Assembly: GCA_021810805.1 (NCBI GenBank)
Contig: JAJZHW010000001.1
Location: 62,001 to 126,000 of the forward strand
From: Nitrospirota bacterium
GTDB taxonomy: Bacteria; Nitrospirota; Leptospirillia; Leptospirillales; Leptospirillaceae
Direction: 5' to 3'
Length of the DNA: 64,000 nucleotides
Within the stretch, counting starts at the first letter, position 1, and every line of letters starts with the position of its first letter. Position numbers and translations under genes: made by a program. Positions 43,586 through 52,086 of the stretch are shown piece by piece. Below the pieces are notes generated by a model. That model saw nothing but the letters and a program-made list of their open reading frames with translations. It was not told the origin of the DNA and did not search any database.

Positions 43586-44155
43586 TTAGTCCCCGGAGGA
43601 GGAGTAGTGATTGGTGGGCTGGGCGCCACCGGGAAGGGGAACGATCAGTCGAAGCTCGTCGAAGGTCGCAGTCTGGGGGTAGGAGTAGGAAAGGTGAAGA
43701 ATCAGCTTTCGGGGTGAAGGTGGCGGACCGGGTAGGACGAAGAGAAGGGGCACCACCTTTTTGGAGATGGCGGGAACGATCCAGTCCTGATGGGACATAT
43801 AGTGGTCGGTCCAGCCGCTTTGCCATCCCGGGGGGTAGATGTCCTTCCAGGGCTTGTTGGCATTCTGGAGGATGAATGTATAGCTCTTCTTTCCCCGAAG
43901 CCGAAAGTGCTGATCATTGGCCGTGAGGTCAAGGATGTTCTCCCGAAGATGGATGCGAAGCGTTCGGGAGCCTTTGTCCTCGATCTCAATGGGCAGATAG
44001 ATATAGGTGATTCCGTTTTTGGATTCAATGATGGGGGCCTGCGGATTGAATTTCAGCGGAGAGTGAGTCCGAATGGTGCAGGCCGAGAGAAGAGCAAGAC
44101 CGAAAAAGGCAAAGAAAAAGGCGTATCTAGTCTTTTGAGGCAATACCCTGAGCAT
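43586..44155 (-). CDS. Lipoprotein of unknown function
   Basis: A 189-residue protein with a signal ending L-L-S-A-C (Cys near residue 26), so lipid-anchored. The mature part has strand-rich segments such as I-T-Y-I-Y-L-P-I-E-I and K-L-I-L-H-L-S-Y-S-Y. I do not recognise a family. It is followed (upstream on the same strand) by an FmdB gene 33 bp away. Confidence 0.6.
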   Translation of the reverse strand: MLRVLPQKTRYAFFFAFFGLALLSACTIRTHSPLKFNPQAPIIESKNGITYIYLPIEIEDKGSRTLRIHLRENILDLTANDQHFRLRGKKSYTFILQNANKPWKDIYPPGWQSGWTDHYMSHQDWIVPAISKKVVPLLFVLPGPPPSPRKLILHLSYSYPQTATFDELRLIVPLPGGAQPTNHYSSSGD

Positions 44156-44188
44156 CAGTCTACTTTCGTTAAATGAGAACGAGGAAAA

Positions 44189-44428
44189 TCAACCGCAGCC
44201 GCAACCGCCTCCGCAGCATCCTCCTCCGCCTCCCGATGGGGATGTGGCAGGAGCTGCAAACTCGGAGCCAGGGGCCCCGACCACTGCACTGGCAAAAGAG
44301 GAGGGAAGCTTTCTCAGGTCGAGGCTCTGGCATTTGGGACAGGCTGTCTCTCCCGGGCCCGTTCGGATCGACTGAAGCATGGAAAAGACGTTTCCACAGG
44401 TATGACAAGAATATTCATAGATCGGCAT
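44189..44428 (-). CDS. FmdB-type zinc ribbon protein
   Basis: A 79-residue protein starting M-P-I-Y-E-Y-S-C-H-T-C-G, with a second pair C-P-K-C about 25 residues later: the FmdB zinc ribbon. The C terminus is a glycine/cysteine-rich tail. The start has GGGAGGTG upstream; a start five codons earlier is not supported. The family is often called a putative regulatory protein; its role is not known. Confidence 0.85.
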   Translation of the reverse strand: MPIYEYSCHTCGNVFSMLQSIRTGPGETACPKCQSLDLRKLPSSFASAVVGAPGSEFAAPATSPSGGGGGCCGGGCGCG

Positions 44429-44555
44429 AAACACCTCCCGCATTGTTCAAAGGTTCTCTCATCATTTTCCCACAGCCTCCTGACTAGTTCAAGCTTTCCT
44501 TCCTCTTCTCAATGAGTCTCCTGTTTGAATTTCAGAGTGAGCGAGTGGGGAAGGA

Positions 44556-44583
44556 TTGACAGATCGGATTGTCTCTCTATAAT
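44556..44583 (+). promoter_or_regulatory. Promoter of the dcw cluster
   Basis: TTGACA at 44556-44561, a 16-bp spacer and TATAAT at 44578-44583: near-perfect consensus hexamers, 37 bp before mraZ. Likely the main promoter for division and wall genes. Confidence 0.85.
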
Positions 44584-44595
44584 GAGGGGTGATTC

Positions 44596-44621
44596 GTGGG
44601 GAAAAGTGGGGGAATGTGGAT
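44596..44621 (+). promoter_or_regulatory. MraZ-box-like direct repeats
   Basis: TGGGG at 44597-44601, TGGGG at 44607-44611 and TGGAT at 44617-44621 recur with a 10-bp period. This matches the T-G-G-G-N direct repeats spaced by 5 bp known as MraZ-binding sites. A further TGGGG lies at 44546-44550 before the -35. Autoregulation by MraZ is the natural reading. Confidence 0.55.
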
Positions 44622-45063
44622 GTCATTTTTTCGGGGTCGATACCTTCATAGTCTGGATGCCAAGGGCCGGGTTGCCATCCCTCAACGCTTTCGCGAAGCG
44701 CTGGGGGGCGGAGAGGAGGCTTTGCGTCTTGTGATGACGGTGGATCCCGAGGGATGTCTCGTCGTCTACCCCGAAGCCGTGTGGCGAGATCTCGAACGAA
44801 AGTGGGAATCGCTTCCCCAGATGAACGATGAGCTTAAAACCTACTTGCGATTCATGGTGGGGTGGGCCTCCGACGGGGCTCTCGATCGACAGGGGAGGAT
44901 TCTTGTCCCCCCACCGCTTCGAGACTATGCGGGGCTTGAGCATGAGGTCTGGTTTGTTGGGGTACTCCAGAATTTTGAGATCTGGAATGGGGAGCGCCTC
45001 GAAAAGGCAACGGGAAGAGACCGGGTCCAATCCGTGACGCAGAAGCTCTCGGGGCTCTTTTGA
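44620..45063 (+). CDS. mraZ: Transcriptional regulator MraZ
   Basis: DNA-binding protein of 147 residues with two MraZ repeats: S-L-D-A-K-G-R-V-A-I-P near the start and D-R-Q-G-R-I-L-V-P-P in the second half. MraZ regulates its own dcw operon. ATG 44620 is chosen over 44614 and a GTG at 44596 because of ribosome-site spacing. It overlaps rsmH by 4 bp. Confidence 0.92.
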   Translation: MSFFRGRYLHSLDAKGRVAIPQRFREALGGGEEALRLVMTVDPEGCLVVYPEAVWRDLERKWESLPQMNDELKTYLRFMVGWASDGALDRQGRILVPPPLRDYAGLEHEVWFVGVLQNFEIWNGERLEKATGRDRVQSVTQKLSGLF

Positions 45064-45974
45064 ATGGTTTTGCGGAGAGTGGGGAGACAGGACATCTCCC
45101 TGTCATGCTCTCTGAAACCATGGCATGGCTGGATGTTCGCCCGGGACAATGGTATGTGGATGCGAATCTGGGCGGAGGGGGGCACACACGGGAAATTCTC
45201 GAGCGAGGTGGCTCCGTCATTGCCATCGATCGAGACAGAGAGGCGGTGCACCAGGCAGAGGAGCATCTGCTTCCGCACCATCCCGGTCGCCTTCTGATCC
45301 TTCACGGAAACAATCGCAATATCGATGAGCTCATACGTCAGACCGGCCATTCTGTGGCAGGGATCCTCTTTGATCTCGGATGGTCGACGAATCAGGGCGA
45401 AGATATGGAGCGTGGCCTCTCCTTTTCCGGGGAGGGCCCTCTCGACATGCGGCTCGACCAGAGCCAGGAAGAGACGGCCGAAAGCCTTCTGGAGTCGCTA
45501 ACGGAAGACGAGCTCGAGCGGGTGTTTACCGAGGGGGACGAGCCCCTGGCAGCGCCCATAGCCCGGGCGATCGTCCAGGCCCGACGAGAGGGTCGACTCC
45601 CCCGCACCACCACGGCACTTGCGGCATTTGTCTCCGGTGTCTATTACCGCAAAGGATTCCGGAGAAGTCGGCGCCACCCGGCGACCCGGGCCTTTATGGC
45701 TCTTCGAATCCGGGTCAATCGGGAATACGAAAATCTCGAGGAGTCGTTAAGGGGCTCCCGAGATCTTTTGAAGGAATCTGGCGGTCGTCTGATTGTCCTG
45801 AGCTTTCATTCGGGGGAAGACCGGATTGTGAAGCGAGCCCTTCGGCTGTGGGTCTCTGAGGGTGAGGCCCAATTTCTCTTTCGTCGATCGCTCGTCCCGG
45901 GAGAGGCAGAAGTTCGGAACAATCCTCGATCACGCAGTGCCCGCATGAGAGGAGTCCTCTTTGTCGCATCCTGA
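45060..45974 (+). CDS. rsmH: 16S rRNA m4C1402 methyltransferase RsmH
   Basis: SAM-dependent enzyme of 304 residues that methylates C1402 of 16S rRNA. Seen are G-H-L-P-V-M-L-S-E-T-M, D-A-N-L-G-G-G-G-H-T (SAM motif), G-I-L-F-D-L-G-W-S and the late L-I-V-L-S-F-H-S-G-E-D-R. TTG start inside the mraZ stop; overlaps ftsL by 14 bp. Confidence 0.95.
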   Translation: MNGFAESGETGHLPVMLSETMAWLDVRPGQWYVDANLGGGGHTREILERGGSVIAIDRDREAVHQAEEHLLPHHPGRLLILHGNNRNIDELIRQTGHSVAGILFDLGWSTNQGEDMERGLSFSGEGPLDMRLDQSQEETAESLLESLTEDELERVFTEGDEPLAAPIARAIVQARREGRLPRTTTALAAFVSGVYYRKGFRRSRRHPATRAFMALRIRVNREYENLEESLRGSRDLLKESGGRLIVLSFHSGEDRIVKRALRLWVSEGEAQFLFRRSLVPGEAEVRNNPRSRSARMRGVLFVAS

Positions 45975-46251
45975 CGAGTCCCTTCCCCTCTGGCGACGAC
46001 GCCATGTGGCCTTTCTCTTTTTTCTGGGTGGCATTGTGGTGTTGATTCTCGCCATGTCCATCTCGATCGGGACGGTGAGAATCAAGCGGCATGTGACGGG
46101 GCTTAACGCCATGATTCAGGGTGAAGAGTCCAGGGAAAAATCTCTCGAAGAGACGCTGATCAGCCTTGGTCGGGAGTCTCGGCTCAGGTCCTATGCCCGG
46201 GCCAACCATCTCGAAAGGGCACTTCCGGCCGACGTTCTTTACGTTCCTTAA
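45961..46251 (+). CDS. ftsL: Cell-division protein FtsL-like
   Basis: A 96-residue bitopic protein: basic R-R-R-H segment, one membrane helix (about 17-37) and a periplasmic coiled coil (about 40-80). Sequence is poorly conserved in this family, so the call rests on size, topology and position between rsmH and ftsI. TTG start overlapping rsmH. Confidence 0.75.
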   Translation: MSHPDESLPLWRRRHVAFLFFLGGIVVLILAMSISIGTVRIKRHVTGLNAMIQGEESREKSLEETLISLGRESRLRSYARANHLERALPADVLYVP

Positions 46252-46294
46252 AACAATAAGTGGGAGCTACCAGAGGACTCTCCGAGGCATGGCG

Positions 46295-48013
46295 ATGAAA
46301 TCCCGGACAACTGTTGTAATAGCCTGTGTGTTGATCGGATTCGCCGTTGTGATGGGGCGACTCTTTACACTTCAGGTTCTCGATTATCCGCTCTACCAGA
46401 AGCTCTCCCTGTCGGAGAGGGAGAGGCTCTCTCCCATCGAGGGAGCCAGAGGGATGATCCTGTCGGCCGACGGGAAGCCCCTGGCGGATAACAGGGTTGT
46501 GACCAGCTTGGCCGCCGACCCCGAGCAGGTTCAGAAGACAGGCGGAGCCCGACTGCTTTCTGAGCGTCTCGCCCCGATTCTTGGTGAATCTTCCGGGCAT
46601 TTGCGACAACTCCTGAGTCTTCATCGCCGTTTTGTGTGGCTGGCCCATGATCTTGATAAACGGAAGCGACATCTGATCGGATCCCGGGTCAGGGGGCTCT
46701 ACCTGATTCAGGAAAAGCGACGAATTTATCCTTATGGCTCGATCTTCCGCTCCGTGGTGGGAGTTGTTCGCCCGGACGGTTCAGCCGTCTATGGCATCGA
46801 AAAGGGATACGACAAGTTTCTCGCCGGCCATCGGGGACAGTTGATCCGAGAGGTTTCGGCTCGGGGACGTTCATACTTCCAGGTGCAGACGCAGAGCCTC
46901 GAAGGGCTCTCCGGTGATACGGTGCAGACGACCCTGATCTCGAGCCTCCAATCCTATGCCCAGGATGCCCTTGATGAAGAAGTTGATGCCACCAAGGCGC
47001 AGGGGGGGATCGTCCTCGTCATGGATCCCCGGAGTGGAGCGATCCTGGCAATGGCCAGCCGGGGCGAGGGGCGATGGTCGGGGTCAAGCCCCGGAGTCTC
47101 GATCGTCTATGAGCCCGGCTCCATTTTTAAGCTGGTGACGGCCAGTGCTGCCCTGAACGAACATCGGGTCAATACCGACGAGACCTTCTTTTGCTACAAC
47201 GGGTCGATGCACATTCCCGGGGGGATCCTTCACGATGCCGAACCCCTGGGAGATCTGACTCTGGGCGGCATTCTGTCGCATTCGAGCAATATCGGGATCT
47301 CTCAGGTGGCCCTTCGTCTGGGACCGCCGAGTTTTGAACGGTATATTCGGGCGTTTGGCTTCGGAGAACGGACGGGTATCGACTTTCCCGGGGAGTCCCG
47401 GGGCTTTTTCCGCCCTGCCCGGCAGTGGTCGAAACGATCCATCTACACGATCGCCATGGGACAAGAGATCGGGGTGACCCCCATTCAGCTCGCCACGGCC
47501 GTTAGCGCCATCGCGAACGGCGGGGTGCTTATGCGCCCCTATATTGTCTCCCAGGTTATCAATGCCTCAGGCAAGGTGGTGGAGCAGCACCATCCGGTCC
47601 CGGTCAGACGGGTCATCTCACCGGAAACCTCCCGCACCCTGCTCTCTCTCCTGACCGGGGTCGTCTCCCATGGAGGAACCGGGGAGAATGCTGCCATCAC
47701 TGGCTTTGACGTGGCAGGAAAGACCGGGACGGCCGAAGTCTACGATCCACTCCTCCACCGCTATTCCCGGACCCGAACGGTGGACTCCTTTGTGGGTATC
47801 CTTCCGGCCTCCCATCCGACCTTGGTTGTTTTGGCCGTCGTGATCCAACCCAAGGGGATTTCCTGGGGGGGAACCGTCGCGGCCCCGCTTTTCAGAAAGG
47901 TCGCCGAAATGGCTCTGGTTCACTTTAGGATCCCTGCCGAAACGACCCTCCCGCCGCCTTCCCTGGCCAGGGCGGATCTTCCCGACGGGACAAAGATGGA
48001 GACGGGCAAGTGA
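46295..48013 (+). CDS. ftsI: Peptidoglycan transpeptidase FtsI (PBP3)
   Basis: Division-specific transpeptidase of 572 residues from the ATG at 46295. An N-terminal membrane anchor (about 5-25) is followed by the dimerisation domain and penicillin-binding domain. Active motifs are S-x-x-K in P-G-S-I-F-K, S-x-N in S-S-N, and K-T-G-T-A-E. A longer reading from 46166 overlaps ftsL and lacks a ribosome site. Works with FtsW. Confidence 0.95.
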   Translation: MKSRTTVVIACVLIGFAVVMGRLFTLQVLDYPLYQKLSLSERERLSPIEGARGMILSADGKPLADNRVVTSLAADPEQVQKTGGARLLSERLAPILGESSGHLRQLLSLHRRFVWLAHDLDKRKRHLIGSRVRGLYLIQEKRRIYPYGSIFRSVVGVVRPDGSAVYGIEKGYDKFLAGHRGQLIREVSARGRSYFQVQTQSLEGLSGDTVQTTLISSLQSYAQDALDEEVDATKAQGGIVLVMDPRSGAILAMASRGEGRWSGSSPGVSIVYEPGSIFKLVTASAALNEHRVNTDETFFCYNGSMHIPGGILHDAEPLGDLTLGGILSHSSNIGISQVALRLGPPSFERYIRAFGFGERTGIDFPGESRGFFRPARQWSKRSIYTIAMGQEIGVTPIQLATAVSAIANGGVLMRPYIVSQVINASGKVVEQHHPVPVRRVISPETSRTLLSLLTGVVSHGGTGENAAITGFDVAGKTGTAEVYDPLLHRYSRTRTVDSFVGILPASHPTLVVLAVVIQPKGISWGGTVAAPLFRKVAEMALVHFRIPAETTLPPPSLARADLPDGTKMETGK

Positions 48014-48056
48014 GATCTTGGGTTGAAGGTGGCCGTGGCTGGAAGGGGCGCCGCAG

Positions 48057-49595
48057 ATGAGTCGGGGGGGTGAGATCGAGAGTCGACGGGGCCAGGAATG
48101 GATGGCGCGCTATCTTCCTCCACCCGTGGAAGGGGAGTGGCCCGAGAGCCTTTCCGGACTCTCAGACGACAGTCGGAGCGTCGCTCCGGGGAATATCTTT
48201 CTGCTGCGCACCGATGGGGTCGTCCAGGAGAAGTTTCTCGATGAGGCGATCGAGCGGGGGGCGGCCCTTTTGCTTGTTCCCCGAAAACATCTGCCGATCG
48301 TTCTGGAGAGACGGGCGGCTTCGGGAAAAAAACTTCCCCTGTGCGTCGTCGACAACATTCAGGAGGCCGCGGGGGTTATCGCCTCCGCCTGGTGGGGCGA
48401 GCCCAGCCGGTCCATGAAGGTCGTGGGGGTCACCGGGACGAATGGAAAGACGACCTCGAGCTTTCTGGTTCGCAGCATTCTTGAGGCCAGCCATATCCGG
48501 ACGGGGCTCATCGGAACGGTGTGGTTCGACCTGGGGGATGGGCTTGCGGAAGCTCCCCAGACGACCCCCGGGGCCCTCTTTCTTCAGAAATCCTTTCGGG
48601 AGGCCATGATCCATGGGCTTTCTGCCGTTTCCATGGAGGTCTCCTCCCATGCCCTCGCCCAGGATCGGGTCGCCGGGACCTTTTTCTCCGCGGTCCATTT
48701 TACCAATCTGACCCGGGACCACCTCGATTACCACAAAACCTTCGAAGACTACTTTGCCGCCAAGTCCCGCCTGATTCACTGGGTGAACCCCGATGGATCC
48801 CTTCCCCCTGCCGTCATCAATGCGGACGACCCCTATGGAAAGGTTCTGGCCGCGGAGGTTGGCCGACAAAACGATCGTCGCCTGTTGACCTATGGCCATG
48901 CGGGAGTTCTCTCGATCCGGCCGTTGGAAATCGCCATGTCGCTCGACGGAATCCAGGGGGAGATCGTCGTGGAGGGGCGACGGATTAAGGTGGACTCTCG
49001 GCTTCCGGGAGACTTCAATCTCCAGAACATCATGGGGGCGGTGGGGTGTGCCCTGGCTCTGGGGCTCCCTCCTGAGGCGATCGAGGCGGGAATCCGCTCC
49101 CTTTCCGGTGTCCCGGGGAGATTTGAACGGGCGAATCCGGGAGGACGATTTGCGGTGATTGTCGACTATGCCCACACCGATGACGCCCTCAAGAACATTC
49201 TCTCGGCCCTTCGACCTCTGACCCCCGGCCGGGTGATTACGGTCTTCGGATGCGGGGGGGATCGAGACCGAGGGAAGCGTCCTCGCATGGGAAAGGTGGC
49301 GGGGGAACTCTCCGACATGGTGGTCGTCACCTCGGATAATCCCCGAACCGAGGATCCTGAATTCATTATCGACGAAATCGAGCCGGGGCTGAAATCAAGC
49401 GGGCGATCCTATGTGCGGGAAGTGGACCGTAAAAAGGCGATTGCTCAGGCCTTATCCATGGCCCGTCCCGGAGACGCGGTTCTCATTGCCGGCAAGGGCC
49501 ACGAACCCTATCAGATCGTCGGCCACCAGAAAAGCCACTTCGATGATCGGGAGACGGCCCGAGAGATTCTTCAGTCCATGGGGGAGACACTGTGA
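48057..49595 (+). CDS. murE: UDP-MurNAc-tripeptide synthetase MurE
   Basis: Mur ligase of 512 residues adding the third amino acid. ATP site G-T-N-G-K-T-T-S, then the D-N-P-R-T-E-D-P segment, the D-N-P-R motif marking use of meso-diaminopimelate rather than lysine. Overlaps murF by 4 bp. Confidence 0.95.
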   Translation: MSRGGEIESRRGQEWMARYLPPPVEGEWPESLSGLSDDSRSVAPGNIFLLRTDGVVQEKFLDEAIERGAALLLVPRKHLPIVLERRAASGKKLPLCVVDNIQEAAGVIASAWWGEPSRSMKVVGVTGTNGKTTSSFLVRSILEASHIRTGLIGTVWFDLGDGLAEAPQTTPGALFLQKSFREAMIHGLSAVSMEVSSHALAQDRVAGTFFSAVHFTNLTRDHLDYHKTFEDYFAAKSRLIHWVNPDGSLPPAVINADDPYGKVLAAEVGRQNDRRLLTYGHAGVLSIRPLEIAMSLDGIQGEIVVEGRRIKVDSRLPGDFNLQNIMGAVGCALALGLPPEAIEAGIRSLSGVPGRFERANPGGRFAVIVDYAHTDDALKNILSALRPLTPGRVITVFGCGGDRDRGKRPRMGKVAGELSDMVVVTSDNPRTEDPEFIIDEIEPGLKSSGRSYVREVDRKKAIAQALSMARPGDAVLIAGKGHEPYQIVGHQKSHFDDRETAREILQSMGETL

Positions 49596-50995
49596 CGCCG
49601 ATGTTGTCGGCACAGGAGCTGTGTCAGGCCCTGGATGGGCGATGGCACGCGGCCCCCACAGGAGAGGGGCCATTCTGGATCAATGCCGGGACAGATTCGA
49701 GAAAAATCGAATCTGGGCAGGTTTTTGTCGCTTTGAAGGGCGTTCGAACCGATGGCCACGATCATCTTCCGCAGGCGGAAGGCAAGGGAGCCGTTTTGGC
49801 AGTGGTGGAGCGTGCGGTTCCCGAAGCGCGCTGTCCCCAGATCATTGTCCATGACACACACCGGGCCCTTCGACAGATGGGGGCACTGGCCCTCAAGGCG
49901 CATCGGAGGGCTGGCCATCGACTGATTGCACTGACAGGGTCCGTGGGAAAGACGACCACTCGGGAGCTCATCCGGGCGGGACTTCCTCCGGGAGAAAGCC
50001 ATGGGAGTGCCGGAAACGAAAACAATGAGATCGGAGTTCCGCTAACACTCCTCTCTTGGCCGGCATCCACACGTTGGTGTGTGCTTGAGGCGGGGATAAG
50101 ACAGTTCGGGGATATGGATGTCCTCACCCCACTTTTGGAGGCAGACACCGGGATCGTGACATCAATTGCCCCCGTCCATCTTGAGACCCTCGGAACCCTG
50201 GGGGGGGTTTGGAAGGAGAAGTCCAAGCTCCTTCGGGCTGTCGTGGCAGGGGGGTGCCGAATTTTTCCTGAGGAGGTCCGGGCCCGGGAGGACGGGGACC
50301 CTCTCTTTGCCGATGGGTCCCGTCGCCTTCGCAGTGTCGCTCTCGACAGCGATCGGCCGGCGGATGTGTCAGGTGTGCTTTTGGTGGAAGCGGGGAAAAT
50401 GATCCTTTCGATTCCCCCCCTCTCCCTTCGCCTGCCTCTTCCCTGGCCCTCCCGGGCGCTCGGATGGTGTGCCCTGATGGCCCTTGCGGCATTGCTTGAC
50501 GAGGACGTGTCTCTCGCGGAGGCTGTCGGCCGGATCTCGGAGTACCGGGGGTATTCGGGGCGGATGGAAAGGCGAATCCATTCCTCCGGGATGCTCCTTT
50601 TGCTCGACCATTACAACGCCAATCCGGCCTCGATGGGCGAGGCCCTCCAATGGCTTGCGCGAGAGAGGTCCCTTCGTCCGGGAGCCCGAGGGTATGCCGT
50701 GTTGGGAGACATGCTGGAGCTGGGGGCAGACGGCCCTCGTTTTCACCGGGAGATGGGCGAGCGGGCCGCTGCCGCGGGAATTACGGACATCTGGTACCGG
50801 GGAGAGCAACGGCCCCAGTTTGTCGAGGGCTTTTTGAACGGCGGTGGTCGGGAGTCCCAGATCCATGAGGCCTCCTCATTCGAGCGTGACCTGAAGGAGG
50901 GGAGAGGACCAGGCAAGGACGACATTCTTCTGGTCAAGGGATCACGGGGCATGAAGCTTGAAGAGGTGGTTGCCACCATTCTGGAAGGGGCCTAG
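49592..50995 (+). CDS. murF: UDP-MurNAc-pentapeptide synthetase MurF
   Basis: Mur ligase of 467 residues that adds D-Ala-D-Ala. ATP loop G-S-V-G-K-T-T-T-R-E, N-E-N-N-E-I-G-V-P and the D-H-Y-N-A-N-P-A-S-M segment fit MurF. GTG start overlapping murE; mraY begins 3 bp after its stop. Confidence 0.95.
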   Translation: MTPMLSAQELCQALDGRWHAAPTGEGPFWINAGTDSRKIESGQVFVALKGVRTDGHDHLPQAEGKGAVLAVVERAVPEARCPQIIVHDTHRALRQMGALALKAHRRAGHRLIALTGSVGKTTTRELIRAGLPPGESHGSAGNENNEIGVPLTLLSWPASTRWCVLEAGIRQFGDMDVLTPLLEADTGIVTSIAPVHLETLGTLGGVWKEKSKLLRAVVAGGCRIFPEEVRAREDGDPLFADGSRRLRSVALDSDRPADVSGVLLVEAGKMILSIPPLSLRLPLPWPSRALGWCALMALAALLDEDVSLAEAVGRISEYRGYSGRMERRIHSSGMLLLLDHYNANPASMGEALQWLARERSLRPGARGYAVLGDMLELGADGPRFHREMGERAAAAGITDIWYRGEQRPQFVEGFLNGGGRESQIHEASSFERDLKEGRGPGKDDILLVKGSRGMKLEEVVATILEGA

Positions 50996-50998
50996 CCG

Positions 50999-52072
50999 AT
51001 GCTCTATGAGCTCTTTTATCTTCATCACTCCCTTCCCCTCCTGAATGTCTTCCGATACATCACCTTCCGATCGATCTATGCCACCTTGACTGCCCTGGCG
51101 CTGGTCTTGCTCCTGGGACCGTCACTGATTGCCACCCTGCGCCGAATGCAGATCGGTCAGGAGGTCCGTGATGATGGCCCCCAAAGCCATTTTTCCAAGA
51201 AGGGAACACCGACAATGGGCGGGATCCTGATCGTGGGAGCCCTTCTCATCTCGGTGCTTCTCTGGGCCGATCTCTCCAACCGCTATGTCTGGATGGTTCT
51301 CCTGTCGTTGCTGGCCAACGGGGGGATCGGATTCATCGATGACTATCTCAAGGTCATAAAAAAGAGGTCCAAGGGGCTCTCGGCGCGCCAGAAGTTCCTT
51401 CTGCAGCTAGGGGTGGGAACCGCCCTGGCCTTGTGGTACGTCGGGATGAACGGGGGGGACGGGAGGATCGGGGTTCCCTTCATGAAGAGCCTCAACCCTG
51501 ATCTGGGAATCCTTTTTCTTCCCTTTCTTGTCTCGGTGATCGTGGGCTCCGCCAACGCCGTGAACCTGACCGACGGGCTGGACGGCCTGGCCGTAGGACC
51601 GACGATCGTCGTGGGGTTGACCTTTGTGGTGATCAGCTATCTCGTGGGACATCATGTCTTTGCCTCCTATCTGAAGGTGATGGAGGTGCCAGGGGCCGGC
51701 GAGCTCGCCGTCGTCATGGGCGCCCTGGTGGGGGCGGCGCTTGGGTTTTTATGGTTCAACACCTATCCGGCTCAGATGTTCATGGGGGATACCGGATCGC
51801 TCGCCATCGGGGGAGTGATCGGGATGACCGCCATCGTCACCCGGCAGGAGCTGCTTCTCCTGCTTGTGGGCGGGATCTTTGTGGCTGAGGCGGTCTCCGT
51901 CATCCTCCAGGTGGGCTCTTACAAGCTCAGAAAGAAGAGAATCTTTCGCATGGCCCCCCTCCACCACCATTTCGAGCTGGGGGGGCTGACGGAGCCCAAA
52001 GTTATTGTCCGGTTCTGGATTGTTTCGGTGGTTCTGGCACTCATTGCACTGTCCACATTCAAGCTGAGATAG
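50999..52072 (+). CDS. mraY: Phospho-MurNAc-pentapeptide transferase MraY
   Basis: Inner-membrane enzyme of 357 residues and about ten helices that forms lipid I. Seen are G-T-P-T-M-G-G, F-I-D-D-Y-L-K, the catalytic N-L-T-D-G-L-D-G-L and M-A-P-L-H-H-H-F-E-L-G-G near the end. Confidence 0.97.
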   Translation: MLYELFYLHHSLPLLNVFRYITFRSIYATLTALALVLLLGPSLIATLRRMQIGQEVRDDGPQSHFSKKGTPTMGGILIVGALLISVLLWADLSNRYVWMVLLSLLANGGIGFIDDYLKVIKKRSKGLSARQKFLLQLGVGTALALWYVGMNGGDGRIGVPFMKSLNPDLGILFLPFLVSVIVGSANAVNLTDGLDGLAVGPTIVVGLTFVVISYLVGHHVFASYLKVMEVPGAGELAVVMGALVGAALGFLWFNTYPAQMFMGDTGSLAIGGVIGMTAIVTRQELLLLLVGGIFVAEAVSVILQVGSYKLRKKRIFRMAPLHHHFELGGLTEPKVIVRFWIVSVVLALIALSTFKLR

Positions 52073-52086
52073 CAGGGTAGGGGGCG

